Assembly (NCBI RefSeq): GCF_001659605.2
Contig: NC_035168.2
Span: 14,786,862-14,850,861 of the forward strand
From: Manihot esculenta
Lineage: Eukaryota; Streptophyta; Magnoliopsida; Malpighiales; Euphorbiaceae
Direction of reading: 5' to 3'
DNA: 64,000 nucleotides
Positions 34,351-45,208 of this stretch are shown piece after piece. Below the pieces are notes generated by a model. That model had not been told where the DNA came from. It was given only the letters and a program-made list of their open reading frames with translations, and did not search any database. The position numbers were made by a program, and so were the translations under genes. Each line of letters opens with the position of its first letter. Positions within the stretch are counted from its first letter, which is position 1.

Positions 34351-35795
34351 TGATAAGCGGTTGTCGAAGCCGTCAAAAATAACCTATTATCAATCAACAA
34401 ATAAATTTGCAGATAGTGGCAATAGGGTCGAACCACAGGGAATTGACACCAAGTATCTTCCTAATAATGACTAAGGCAAGTAATAACAAATAAGTAAAAG
34501 AGGGGGTTTGTTTTGATGAGTTTAAAAAACTAAAAGCAAAAGAGAACAATAATTTAAATAAGTGAGAATATCAATGGGAAAGTGATTCTAGCTGAAGTAT
34601 GAGCCTAATTCAGTTTGTTCAGAATTGATCATTGATTATTAAAGACTCCTATTTGACTTCAATAAATTAGTTTTGGTTGTGGAAGACGCTTCTCACAATC
34701 CAAATTTCTCCTTAGTTCTAGTTTGATTAGGAAACGTTCGCTAATCAAACACTAATCAACAAGTTGCCAAGGAACGTCCTTGGGGCATTGTAGCATCGAA
34801 CAACTGTTGATTGCATTAAGACTTAGAGAAACCAAATTCTATCCTTGCCAACCGCGTGGTCAAGTTTAGATCATACAACCTGATTAAATGTGTATTTGAA
34901 CAATCTAAGCAATTACGGACCTAAATCATTCAAACAATATTACTAAGCAATTTAAAAGCAATGGGCCCTTATTGATTCTAAAAGCAAAGTAATATTTAAA
35001 GAAAAGGTCAGATTGCATAAATATTGAAACAAACAAGAGTTCAACAATGGAGTATTAAACCTCCCAATTCATCACAAATCTGAATATTCTCAACTTCAAC
35101 TAGAAAATAATGAAATTAGCCACTCATGGTGACTAAAATACACAAAATAAAGAAGAAAAGAAAGAAAGAAAGTTTCTGCTGTGTTGCTGGAGAATTTCCG
35201 ATGATGGCAGATGCTGAAAGATGATCCTATGCTGGTTTGGATGTTGCCCTTATATAGCTGGAGAATCCCAATTCCAATTGGATTAGGGTTTTGGAATCTC
35301 AATTTGATTTGGTCTTCTTTGTGGTCTTTGATTCCTCTTTGGATTTTGTATTTGATTGAGAATGGAACTCTCTAAGTGAAGGGCGTGGCTCTTGGGACTG
35401 ATCTTGTGGTGTTTGAAGTGGACTTGGACTTCTTTTCTTTGAATTTCTAATTTCTGCTCTTTTCCCGCCTCTTCTGTATTTTCTGCTATTAAAGTGACTT
35501 GGGCAAATCCTGCGAGTGACTTGGGCAAGTCACTTGCCCAATCTGCCCTAATCACTCTCTGGGATTCAGTCCAGTTTTTGCCTTTGACTCTGCGAATGAC
35601 TTGGCCAGTTCCTGCGAGTGACTTGGGCAAGTCACTTGACCCAGTCACTTTTCCAGCTTTTTCTTCACTTTTTCTCCAACTTTTTAATTTCTTCCTTTTC
35701 TGTAAAAACATAACAAAAATACAAAATAAGCTAGAAAAATGTGTAAATAAACAGTAAGGGATATGATAAAAATGTGGCTAAATTATGCTTGATCA
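34351..35795 (-). repeat. 5' LTR of element E
   Basis: It is 1445 bp and nearly identical to 23885-25328. The TATA box on the minus strand is CTATATAAGG (complement of 35248-35257). It drives transcription leftwards into gag-pol. Confidence 0.95.
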
Positions 35796-35800
35796 GCAAA

Positions 35801-36321
35801 CTCTTGCGAAAGGATGTGTCATTTAAATTTAAATGATGAATGTAGGGAAGCTTTTGACACTTCCAAAGAGAAGCTGGTTGGGCCCCTATTATGCAATCGC
35901 CAAATTAGGAGTATCCTTTTGAGATAATGTGCAGTGCAAGCAATTATACTTTGGGAGCTGTTCTTGGTCAATGTATTAATAAGAAACCTCATATCATATA
36001 TTATGCATCTATAACTTTAGATAAGACTCAAAGCAATTACACTATAGATGAAAAATAATTTATTGCCATTGTTTTCGCCTTAGAAAGATTTAGATCATAT
36101 TTATTAGCTACTAAAGTGATTATATTTTATGACCATACAGCCTTGAAGTATTTTTCACAAAAGAAGGAAGCAAAATCGTGACTAATTAGATGGATTTTAT
36201 TATTACATGAATTTGACCTTAAGATTAAAGACAAAAAAGGATCAAAGAATTTGGTAGCCGATCACCTGAGCAGTTTACTCTAGCCCCAAGATTTAGTCCA
36301 ATTAAAAGATGAATTTCTTGA
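35801..36321 (+). pseudogene. Element A RNase H
   Basis: It resumes after the GCAAA duplication with LRKDVSFKF. It continues with ASNYTLGAVLGQ, then DHTALKYF, then IRWILLLHEFDLKIKDKKGS and [11 protein letters not shown], aligned in order with element E RNase H. Stops are frequent. Confidence 0.8.
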
Positions 36322-36744
36322 TGATAAAGGACTATTTAGACTCCGTCAGGAGTTTTAATCAATATTGTTTGGCTAAGACGAAATAAGAGAAAATATAGGC
36401 TAAAAGACGAAAAGTCTTATTGAAATTTCTCAAAGATTGAAAAGTGTATTTCTAATAGCCAAGGGAGGCTATTTATTATAGAAATAAAACCCTAATATGC
36501 AAAATTATGAAAATACCTAAAATATCCAAAAAAAATAATTAAAATGCAAAATTGACCCCCTAAACGATGGAATTTCCATATTGAACTTTGTGACAGGCCT
36601 TTTACCCTTGTCAAACTTTTGAAAGTCGTGCGTCTCGAAATTCCCTTTATGAAAAGTTATTGTGGGTCTCTATCGGACGTCGGCAGTAAAAGTTAGGCTC
36701 GGTCCAAGTCTGCCGTAAAGTCCAAGGCTAATTTCTCCATATCA
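36322..36744 (+). mobile_element. 423-bp solo LTR (short LTR family, copy 2)
   Basis: It begins TGATAAAGGACTATTTAGAC and ends CTCCATATCA. It is flanked by CTTGA on both sides (36317-36321 and 36745-36749) and interrupts the RNase H/integrase linker of element A. It is homologous to 11450-11826. It has TG...CA ends and a 5-bp duplication, as expected of an LTR, but no internal region was found in this window. The strand is arbitrary. Confidence 0.75.
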
Positions 36745-36749
36745 CTTGA

Positions 36750-37379
36750 TGAACATTTACTTTCTATGTAGGTTGCGAGTCCTTGGTATGCTGACATAGT
36801 GAATTATATAGTAACCAAAATACTTCCAGAAGAAATGCCAAGAAACGGTAGATAAAAATTGAAACATGATGCAAGATGTTATGTTTGGAATGAATTATAT
36901 CTATGGAGATTTTGTACTGACCAAATAGTAAGAAGGTGTATCCCAAAAAATGAAGTGGAATCAATTTTGCATTTCTGCCATTTAGAAACTTGTGAAGGCC
37001 ATTTTGGACCTAAAAAGACAGCAAAGAAGGTCTTAGAATATAGACTTTATTGGCCCAATATGTTCAAAGACTCCTACATATTTTGTAAGGCAGGCTCTAA
37101 CTGCCAAAAGACAGGTAACCTAGGACAACAAGATCAGATGCCCCTTACTAACATACTAGTGATCAAAATTTTTGATGTTTAGAACATCGATTTCATAAGT
37201 CCATTCCTATTGTCATTTAGTAATCAATACACTGTACTTGCCATTGATTATGTTTCAAAGTGGGTGGGAGCCAAAGCCACTAAAACTAATGATGCCAAGG
37301 TTGTGTCTACTTTCTTGAAACCTAATATTTTTGCCAAATTTGGTACACTGCGACTACTTGTTAGTAATCAAGGGGCACA
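36750..37379 (+). pseudogene. Element A integrase, N-terminal half
   Basis: It reads [20 protein letters not shown], then DARCYVWNELYLWRFC, then HFCHLETCEGHFGPKKTAKK and CKAGSNCQKTGNLG (the HHCC zinc part), then YVSKWVGAKATKTNDAK. Similarity to element E is continuous. It is cut at NQGAH, the position of the second catalytic region, by element G. Confidence 0.85.
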
Positions 37380-39672
37380 TGTAATATCCGGCTAGACTCC
37401 GGTATCGGAATTCTTACCGTCCGGTGAATCTCGGATGTCGGAACCCTCTAGAAGAGTAAAATCATATTTTTATAAAATGTTTTCATGGATTTTATGGTTT
37501 TAAGTCAGAAAGAAATTGAGTTTTTGAATGAAAAAGACCATGGACGCATTTCCAGGTTCGGCCGCCGAACATGGGATAGTTTAGGGGGGCAAGTTAGGCT
37601 TCCGAAAGTGGCCCAGGTTCGGCCGCCGAATCTCATGTTCGGCCGCAGAATCTCATGTTCGGCCTCCGAACTTGCATGAGTTTTGGCTTTGCCTTCGGCT
37701 TTCGAAGGTGGCCTGGCTAGCCACCTATAAAAGGCCCCATGGCCGAAAAGGGGCGAGCTTTCTCCCCTATTTTCGGCCAACGGTGAGTCCATGCCCTCCC
37801 ATTGTTGGTTTTGGTGATTTTCCTCAAATCTTTCAAGTTTTAAAGAGTTCTAACTTGGTTTTGAAGAGTTTTGGAGCTGAGATCAAGTTTTGGAGCTTGG
37901 AGACCCAAGGAGCTAGATTTCTCCCATCTCCAAGTTTAGATCGCTTCCCCTCTCGATCTTCAAGAGGTAAGAGTAGATCTTTAGCTCATTTCATGTTTTA
38001 AACAAGTTTTATGAAGCTTTTGGGGTAGAAATGCATGTTTAAGTTAGTTGTTCTGTTGTTAGGGTAAATGTTGAGTTTATGGGTAATGTATGTTGTTTGA
38101 GTTGCTTTATGTGTTTGTGTTGGGGTTTAGGATAGTTTGAGACCCCTAAATGCTTAGTGGTATGTGTATGCATGTTGTAGAATAGCTAAATGCATGTTTG
38201 ATGGGTTTGGGAGGCAAAATATGCATGTGGAGTCTGAGTTCTGCCCTTTGGAAGAACTCAGGTTCGGCAGCCGAAGGACTTTCGGCCGTCGAACCTGCCT
38301 GTGGAGGCAAGCTTTCGGCTGCCGAACCCTATCCCCGAAAGCTGGACTTTCGGCTCTGGAACGGAGTTTCGGCCGCCGAAGGTGCCGCCGAACATGCATG
38401 AGTTTCGGCTCTGGAACCACTTTCGGCCGCCGAAGGTGCTGCCGAAAGTGGCTAAGTTTCAGCTCTGTAGGGACTTTCGGCCGCCGAACATGCCGCCGAA
38501 AGTGCCCTGTTCAGCCTTCCTTTGCATGTTTTCTATGATTGTTTTAAGGTATTTTAGGGGGTTTTTGCGGAAAAGTTTATAGTCATGTTCATATATGTTT
38601 GGTCCCTCATTTGAGTCCACCTGTGTAGGTTCAGACCCGAGGAACCGAGGACCCCAGCAGTGAGATAGCTACTTCAGTGTCTTGTCAGAGCTAGTCTGAG
38701 GTGAGTAGAATGACTCTTTATGTTTCAAAGCAAATAATGAAAGTTTTAGCATGATTCACGCATCATGAATGCCATGAGATATATTAGGTTGTTTGCATTA
38801 GAATTCATGAATATGTTGCATTGCATAATATAATGTTGATGTGGATGGGTGTTGAATGATCCATTAGCCCTCGTATGATGATATGATATGACATGGTATA
38901 GTATGTATGACTAGTGAGGCCCATTCTACGCCTCTGGTACTATGTAAGAGAAAGACCAGTGAGGCCCATGCTACGCCCCTGACACTATTGGAATGTTGTG
39001 TTATGCTATGTAAGAGAAAGACCAGTGAGGCCCATGCTACGCCCCTGGCACTATTGGAATGTGTAGAGGGCTATTAGTGACAAGTCCATCCTTGATGTGA
39101 TGCATTCCATGATAGCATGTATTTTAAATGTCTTATTATTCTGCTCACTGGGCTCTAGTAGCTCACCCCATTCCCTTAATCCCCCAGGTTTGCAGGTACG
39201 GGCTAGATCAGAAAGTCAGCAAGAGTAAAGTCATGTTTTATGTAATAGTTAGTTGTGGACATGAGAAAGACATTGTAATGTAAAGTATAGTAATGTAATG
39301 TAATGTAAAGAATTGTATTGAGGATAGAATTGTGCTTGGCCCTATAGAATTGTTAATCCCCTTTTTGATACATGATCTTTTAATGAAATGTTTTTATGAT
39401 GTTTTATGTAAAACCAAGTTTAATGTATGATATGTTACCCCATTGGAGCATTTGATGAGGGCTCCAGTGTGGGGTTTTATAGTTATGAATTGTGCATGCA
39501 CAGGTTGAGCTTGGTAAATGAAAGAGAAAGTTTAAAGTTTTATGTATATGTTTGATCATGTATGGGATTTAACAGGTATACAGGATGTATGTTAGGCTTG
39601 CTACGGGTCCCGGCGGCCTTACGCCGATCTGGATCCTTGCGCCGGTAGCGGTCCGATTTCCGGGTGGTTACA
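37380..39672 (+). repeat. 5' LTR of element G
   Basis: A TATA box (TATAAAAG, 37726-37733) sits just after CTAGCCACC. TTCGGCCGCCGAA arrays lie at 37556-37700, upstream of the start, and at 38263-38510, in the transcribed part. At 38943-39062 a ~66-bp unit (AAAGACCAGTGAGGCCCATG, then CTACGCCCCTG) is tandemly repeated. ORF-like frames in this LTR come from the repeat and are not genes. Confidence 0.9.
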
Positions 39673-39675
39673 GAT

Positions 39676-39688
39676 TGGTATCAGAGCC
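39676..39688 (+). promoter_or_regulatory. Primer binding site of element G (initiator tRNA-Met)
   Basis: TGGTATCAGAGCC lies three bases after the 5' LTR and is exactly complementary to the initiator tRNA-Met 3' end. Confidence 0.95.
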
Positions 39689-39945
39689 CTAGGTTCACAT
39701 GGTCGGACCTAGAGAGTGTCGGGCTCATAGATGTTCTTGAAGGGTAAGCACAATAGGAAAATCATGTCCACTAGGATAGGATGTAGAGTCCTGTCTTGAA
39801 TGATGATGTGAAATGCCATGATTTTATGCATGTGCATTGATGATATGCTATGTATGTGATGTATGTGATGCGGGTTCATGTGTTTTCACATGAACCATGT
39901 GATGCTAATGTTTTATGTGATGTGTGTTATTTTTCAGTAAACAGG

Positions 39946-40309
39946 ATGAGAGGAACTCGTTGATTTGCACGATTGACTGGAGTACCACCTCAGGATGAGG
40001 GCACGGATGCCCGTCCTCCTGCATTGCCTAGGGCAATGTCCTGCAGGTCTAGTAGGGAGAGAACGTCAAAGGACCCTAGAAGGTCTTTTGATGTGAGCAG
40101 AAGAGGAACAGTTCAAGGTGGAATGTCAGAAGATGTGGGGGATGATATGGATGTGGATCAGAGGAGGGATGGCAGTCTTGGTGTGAGCATGACGGAAGAG
40201 GGCATGGGAGAGTCTCAAGGAGGCATTCAGGCCTCGGGGTTTGTTCAACCACCCCAATACCCACCCTTTTCACAAAATCCCAGGTATTCGATGGGAGGTA
40301 CATCGGATT
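39946..40309 (+). pseudogene. Element G gag, N-terminal part
   Basis: The natural ATG is at 39946 (MRGTR), but a TGA at 39961-39963, most simply a CGA mutated to TGA, stops it at codon 6. The frame then runs on open: LTGVPPQDEG, SRERTSKDPRRSFDVSRRG, then QYPPFSQNPRYSMGG. It breaks at 40309 where element H inserted. Taking out H and one copy of the duplication keeps the frame, which resumes at 47996. The equivalent part of element H (DPERSVEVSRE) confirms it as gag. Confidence 0.8.
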
Positions 40310-43037
40310 TGTAACAGCCCGGAAACCGGTACCCCTCTTGTAACGGCCCCAAACTGCTCGGCACTAGGATCCAGATCGGCTTAAGGCCGCCGGGACCCGT
40401 AGTAAGCCTCTATACAACCTGAACTCTAGGTAGAATCCCGTGCATGATCAAACTTTTCATAAAACTTAATCTTTGGTCTCATAAAAACCTTTAAACTTGT
40501 TTTCCTTACCTCAGCTTGACCTATGCATGAAAACATAGAACCTCATACCAAAAGGGGTCATCAAGCTTGCTTTAAAACGTATCCGCTTTGGGTCAAGGGA
40601 TTGGAACCCTTTCTTCCCTCACGGGCCATTCAAAACTCATAACATTTAAAACATTTTCTCAAGATCATGCATAACAAAAAAAAGGGATTCACCAACATTC
40701 TAGGCAAAGCACAATTCTATACATCTCATGCTACAACACATGGCATATCTATACTTTTCTTAACTTGGCTCTATCTCTTTATACATTACTCTTTCTACTC
40801 ATTCACATCCCTTACATACATCAGGATTATACATCAAGTCCATCTATCATCATGTCCATAACTAAGCTATACAAGCAAACAAGCATACATAGCATATAAA
40901 CATAACATCTCTTTATCAAACTTGCTAAACATATACATGCTCTTCCTTACATTACTTTCTCTATATCCATAAACATATACATACAAGCATCTCTTATACA
41001 TAAACAAAACACAACTAAGCTATTACAACCAAACATGGCAACCCATGCTTGAACCTCTTCTTTCCCCATAGCTCTATCTGACTTACTCTGGCTTACTTAC
41101 TCTGGCCCTGCAAAACTGGGGTTAAGGGAATGGGGTGAGCTACAAGAGCCCAGTGAGTAGAAACAGAGAAAACAGTTCATTAATTATTTCATTTTATCAT
41201 TATTATTATTATTTAGTTTCTCCATTTTTTATGTTTATTATTATTATTTATTTTAAAGACATTTTATTTTATTCTTTCTTTTTCTTTCATGCTTTCATGA
41301 AGTGCAACACATCACAACTATAGCACAACAAACATCTCACTCCCGCTTGAGTTCACGCTAGCAATTCTCTTCCTCTCACGGGTGCTTTTAGAGGGTTCAC
41401 GAAACGTCCTTCCCCTCAGGGTTAGACATGACCCCAACATTCCCTCTGTCAAAACATGCCCCGAAGGAGCTCTCATAGGGCTTTCCTACATGTACTCGCC
41501 CGATTGACAAAGACTCATTGACAGACTTGCGGGCTATTGAGGTCGCCTTGGTCCACCCATCTCATCATATACACAGCAAATTATGCAATGCGTCACCTTC
41601 GTGAAACTAATGCAATCATCCTATCACATACGAACATGGTGCATGGGCATGGTGAAACTAGTGCAATCATCCTATTACATAACATGATGTATGAGTATGC
41701 TTTAGGCATTTGATTTTCTTAAAATAAAAGATTAAGTTTAGTTCTACTCACCTGAAGCCACTGCTCAACAAACTCAGGGTCAACTAGCACTGAAGCTAGA
41801 CACCTCTCCTCAGGTCCAATCCTACACAGATGGACTCACATGAGGTACTAAACACATTCTAACATAGACATAAACATCTCCCCAAAAACCCCCTAAAACA
41901 TCCTCTAAACATCACTGAAACATGCATAGAAAACAGCCATGAAAAGGCTGGACAGGCACTTTCGGCGGCACCTTCGGCGGCCGAACCCTCTCTCCAGAAA
42001 CGAAAGTCAGACACTTTCGGCGGCCGAACATTGCCTTCGGCGGCCGAAAGTCTGCTTTCAAGCCAAAACTCAACGTTCGGGGGTAAGGTTAGGCGGCCAA
42101 ACCATGCATCCATAGGCATGTTCGGCGGCCGAAACCACCTTCGGCGGCCGAACCTGAGTTCATCCAGAACTCAGCCTTCGTGCATACCAGCCTCCCAAAC
42201 CTCACAAAACAACCCCAAACTTCACATACTCTCTCCCAAGCATGCATACACACTCCCACAAGCAAAGAGAGCAAAGAAACTAGCTTAAACTCCTCAACAC
42301 AACATCACATAACATACATTGGGCATAAAACCCACAAAAGCCTAAACATGCATATCTACCCATACTCAAACAATAAAACCTTCATAAAACTTCATAAAAA
42401 CACTAGGGAAGCAAAGATCTACACTTACCTCTTGAAGATTGAGGGTGGCGTGATCTCTAACTCGGAGGTGTGGAGAATCCAAGCTCCAAAAGCTCCAAGC
42501 TCCCAAAACTTCGATCTAAGCTTAAAACTCTTCAAAATAACCATAAAAATTCATGAGAACATGAAGGAGATGAAGAAAAACATGAAAACGGCCAAGGAAG
42601 GACAAAAACTCACCTGAGCTCGGGAATGGGGAGAAAACTCTCCCATTTCCGATCTGAGGGCTCTTTATAGGTGGCCTGGTCAAAGACCTTCGGCGGCCTA
42701 ACGTGCCCCCTAACCTCATGCATGTTCGGCGGCCGAACTTCACTTTCGGCGGCCGAACCTTGGCTCGTTCAAACAAGACTTTCGGAGGCCAAAAGCGCTC
42801 CCGAAACCTTTCCATGTTCGGCGGCCGAACTTCACTTTCGGCGGCCGAACCTGGCAAACGCCTCCTTGGTCTTTTCTCTTCAAAACTAAAAACCTTTCCT
42901 TTTCAAAACCATAAAACCCTTAAAAACATTTTAGAAAACCTTTTAGAAAACCCTTGCCATACCCCTCAAAAGGATCCGACACCCGAGATTCCACTGGACG
43001 GTAGGAATTTCGATGTCTGAACGAGCGGGGTCTTACA
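40310..43037 (-). repeat. 3' LTR of element H
   Basis: It is 2728 bp. Plus-strand ends are TGTAACAGCCCGGAAACC and GGGGTCTTACA. The TATA box on the minus strand is CTATAAAG (complement of 42663-42670). GCCGAA/TTCGGC arrays lie at 41960-42160 and 42690-42855. It lacks a ~54-bp segment present in the partner LTR. Confidence 0.9.
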
Positions 43038-43052
43038 TTCTTCCCCCCTTAC
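43038..43052 (-). promoter_or_regulatory. Polypurine tract of element H
   Basis: On the minus strand TAAGGGGGGAAGAA abuts the 3' LTR. The equivalent in element G is AAGGGGGGGAGAA at 52640. Confidence 0.85.
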
Positions 43053-43199
43053 AGAACATTCGTCCCCGAATGTTCAAACAAAAACACAAACAAACAATCA
43101 AAACCTCAAACTTGCGCTTGAACGCCACAAGCTTCTGCTGCGCTACTCTGATCCTTCTCTTCTTTTCTCTTCTCATCTTTACTAACTGGCTTCTTCTCA

Positions 43200-43500
43200 C
43201 TGCTAACCCAATCTAAGTCTAACTCTCACAGGTAGTACCCGGATTTCAGATCTATCTTGGAAAACAAACAGCCTCTGCTAGCTGTCCCAATAGATCATCC
43301 ATCCTGCATGGGAATACCTGCTCTTGGTAGTGACCTTGTTTAACTGCTGACAGTCGCTACAAGGGTTCAAGGATCCATCCTTCTTTTCCCTCACAACTCT
43401 GGAGCGTTCCAGGGTGAGGTACTGAGTCAGATAAAACCCCTGTCTACCAAGCACTCTACTACTCCTACACTCCTCCTATAACTCTGCAGGTGCCATCCTG
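43200..43500 (-). pseudogene. Reverse transcriptase relic in element H
   Basis: On the minus strand the text reads LVDRGFI, stop, LSTSPWNAPEL, then after a frame change [21 protein letters not shown]. This matches [20 protein letters not shown] and [20 protein letters not shown] of element G (~374-414). It is followed by broken remnants of the next RT segment. The catalytic FIDD region is gone. From 43500 to 43950 I see only further unrecognisable leftovers. Confidence 0.7.
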
Positions 43501-43949
43501 TGAGGAAAGAGAGAAACGGTTCTGGTACCAAGTACCACTTCTAAACCAAACTCTACCTCCCTGACCGATGGTAAACCTGATACTAGCCTGGAACCTCTGA
43601 ACACTCGCTCTATCTATGGCACTAGGGCTGGTTCCTAGACCTGCCAGCTCAGCTCACAAACCCGAGCTAGAATTCTCTACTAACGAGTCCTATACACTCT
43701 ACGAGCCTGACAGCTGACATCAAACTTCTAGGCATCCTACACGGTCCCCTCTAAAGCCTACCTCAGACCCATTCTGCATTTCGATCCCGACCACCTTGCG
43801 CTGCAGACGCAAGTATCACCAGCTCCACAAGTAGAAAACCAATCCATCCCCCGGCTGACATCCAGACACTCAAGTCTAGGACCTCATGCTCGGGTGGAAG
43901 GCATCTACCCTCATCGGACACTGGCCTGAATCTCAGCCACAGATGGATC

Positions 43950-44699
43950 TTACCCGGGTCTACTATCCAAAGAGAACACTCTACACCCAGAAGCTATCCA
44001 TTCAACCGTCGGAGGACTCCTAGAGCAACTAAAGAAAAGGAAACACCAGAGGTACAAAACACACACATCAGAACACAAACAAGTGAGTGTACCTGGCACC
44101 ACTGTGTCCGATGTGTCTGCTCCTCTTCCTCGATCACTGGCTTGAGCTACAACACCTGCAGCTCGCTGTTGGGACCACTCTCTCCTGGGCGCAGTAGGAC
44201 AATCACGTGCGAAGTGCCCTTCCTGTCCGCACCTGAAGCATGCCGTTGTCCCAACTCGACAAGGCCCTCTGTGCAACCTTCCGCACCTCAAACATCTTGT
44301 AGGACCTCGGCCAGAACTCGAACCATCTTCAGCATCTAGCCTAAACCTCTTCCACAGCCTACCCTTCCTAGTCTTGCCCCATTGCTTAGGGGTTCTGGTT
44401 CTTCCCCACTTTCTCCCTCTCTTGGCAGCTGTACTCAGCAAAGAGGGATCAACTTCAACTTCGCCTGAACTAGAGATCCTAGAATCCTTAGTCTGGGCCT
44501 CATCTTCAGACACCATACATTCGTTATCCATGTTCACTTGCAAACCTACATCCCTCCTCTGCACCATAACTTCTCTGCTGACTTCTACAGACCTTTCAGG
44601 GTCTCTTGCTCTGTCATCTCCACCTGACCTTGCAAGGGGAAAAGGCTCACTTTCCCACTCAGATGGATCTGACTCCATAGAGCTCCTAGCACCTTGCAT
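43950..44699 (-). CDS. Gag-derived protein of element H, capsid part deleted
   Basis: The frame is open to 44735; the ATG at 44699 (MQGARSSMES), after the same CAG-ending leader as in element G, is the likelier start, giving about 249 residues. The N-terminal ~75 residues resemble the element G gag start (DPERSVEVSRE). The chain then jumps straight to DPSLLSTAAKRGRKW and two zinc-knuckle-like motifs, CLRCGRLHRGPC and [14 protein letters not shown], matching [12 protein letters not shown] and [14 protein letters not shown] of element G. The capsid domain between them is missing. The tail after SDTVVPGTL has lost the protease. The open frame in a recent element suggests an RNA-binding gag remnant, though it could simply not have had time to decay. 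Confidence 0.65.
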   Translation of the reverse strand: MQGARSSMESDPSEWESEPFPLARSGGDDRARDPERSVEVSREVMVQRRDVGLQVNMDNECMVSEDEAQTKDSRISSSGEVEVDPSLLSTAAKRGRKWGRTRTPKQWGKTRKGRLWKRFRLDAEDGSSSGRGPTRCLRCGRLHRGPCRVGTTACFRCGQEGHFARDCPTAPRREWSQQRAAGVVAQASDRGRGADTSDTVVPGTLTCLCSDVCVLYLWCFLFFSCSRSPPTVEWIASGCRVFSLDSRPG

Positions 44700-44735
44700 C
44701 TCAGCTTGTCTGAAACACAACAGGCACACAAGCAC

Positions 44736-45193
44736 ACATAAGCATCACACCATATCATGTGGTCCATGACAAACACATGAACTCACAACACATAGCATAG
44801 CATCATATCATATGGTCCACGTGATGAACACATGACCCCTCATGCAACATATATCATGGATGAACCTGTCACCTACAGCCTACAACATAGCAGAACATGC
44901 CATGACCAACTGTGCCAAGGGCCACTCTTGGTCGCTCAACTCCTCTAATATCAGTACATATCATGCCATCTCCCAGCTAAGGGACTATCAACATCCATAA
45001 TACAACATAAATGCACATGCATCACACATGGCATTACACATCATCAAGCAAGACAGGACTCCTCATCCTATCCTAGTGGACATGATTTTACTCTCAATCT
45101 TTCTTAATGTGCTTGCCCTCCTAACATCTAGCACAACCTCTTTCCGATGTCTGAGCATCTTCGCATCAACACACCGTACTCATGAGGCCCTAT
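44736..45193 (-). other. Leader region of element H
   Basis: This is the stretch between primer site and gag start, 5' untranslated by position. It is rich in CATATCA/ACATGA short words and contains no credible gene. Confidence 0.6.
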
Positions 45194-45205
45194 GCTCTGA
45201 TACCA
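45194..45205 (-). promoter_or_regulatory. Primer binding site of element H (initiator tRNA-Met)
   Basis: The minus-strand reading is TGGTATCAGAGC, three bases from the 5' LTR. Confidence 0.9.
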
Positions 45206-45208
45206 TTC

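Larger units (their letters stand above)
23885..35795 (-). mobile_element. Element E: intact young Athila-like Ty3/gypsy retrotransposon
   Basis: This 11,911-bp element on the minus strand inserted into element A RT and is flanked by GCAAA (23880-23884 and 35796-35800). From its 5' end it has an LTR (34351-35795), a tRNA-Asp primer site, gag-pol (34298-28593), a ~550-bp spacer, an env-position protein (28040-26478), a ~1.1-kb 3' non-coding region, a polypurine tract and an LTR (23885-25328). By eye the LTRs differ at three substitutions and one 1-base indel, about 0.2-0.3%. Both frames are open. It is the only element here that could still be active. Confidence 0.95.

Noticed and set aside
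38164..38582. Overlapping open frames in all phases rich in FGRRT/SAAE peptides (also at 42522-43020, 46757-47241, 53407-53916)
   Set aside because: They are translations of the GCCGAA/TTCGGC array, which has few stops in any frame. They sit inside LTRs and differ between LTR copies.
39676..39688. TGGTATCAGAGCC as a possible tRNA gene end
   Set aside because: It is only the primer binding site complementary to tRNA-Met; no cloverleaf surrounds it. The same applies at 15745, 45194 and 58528.
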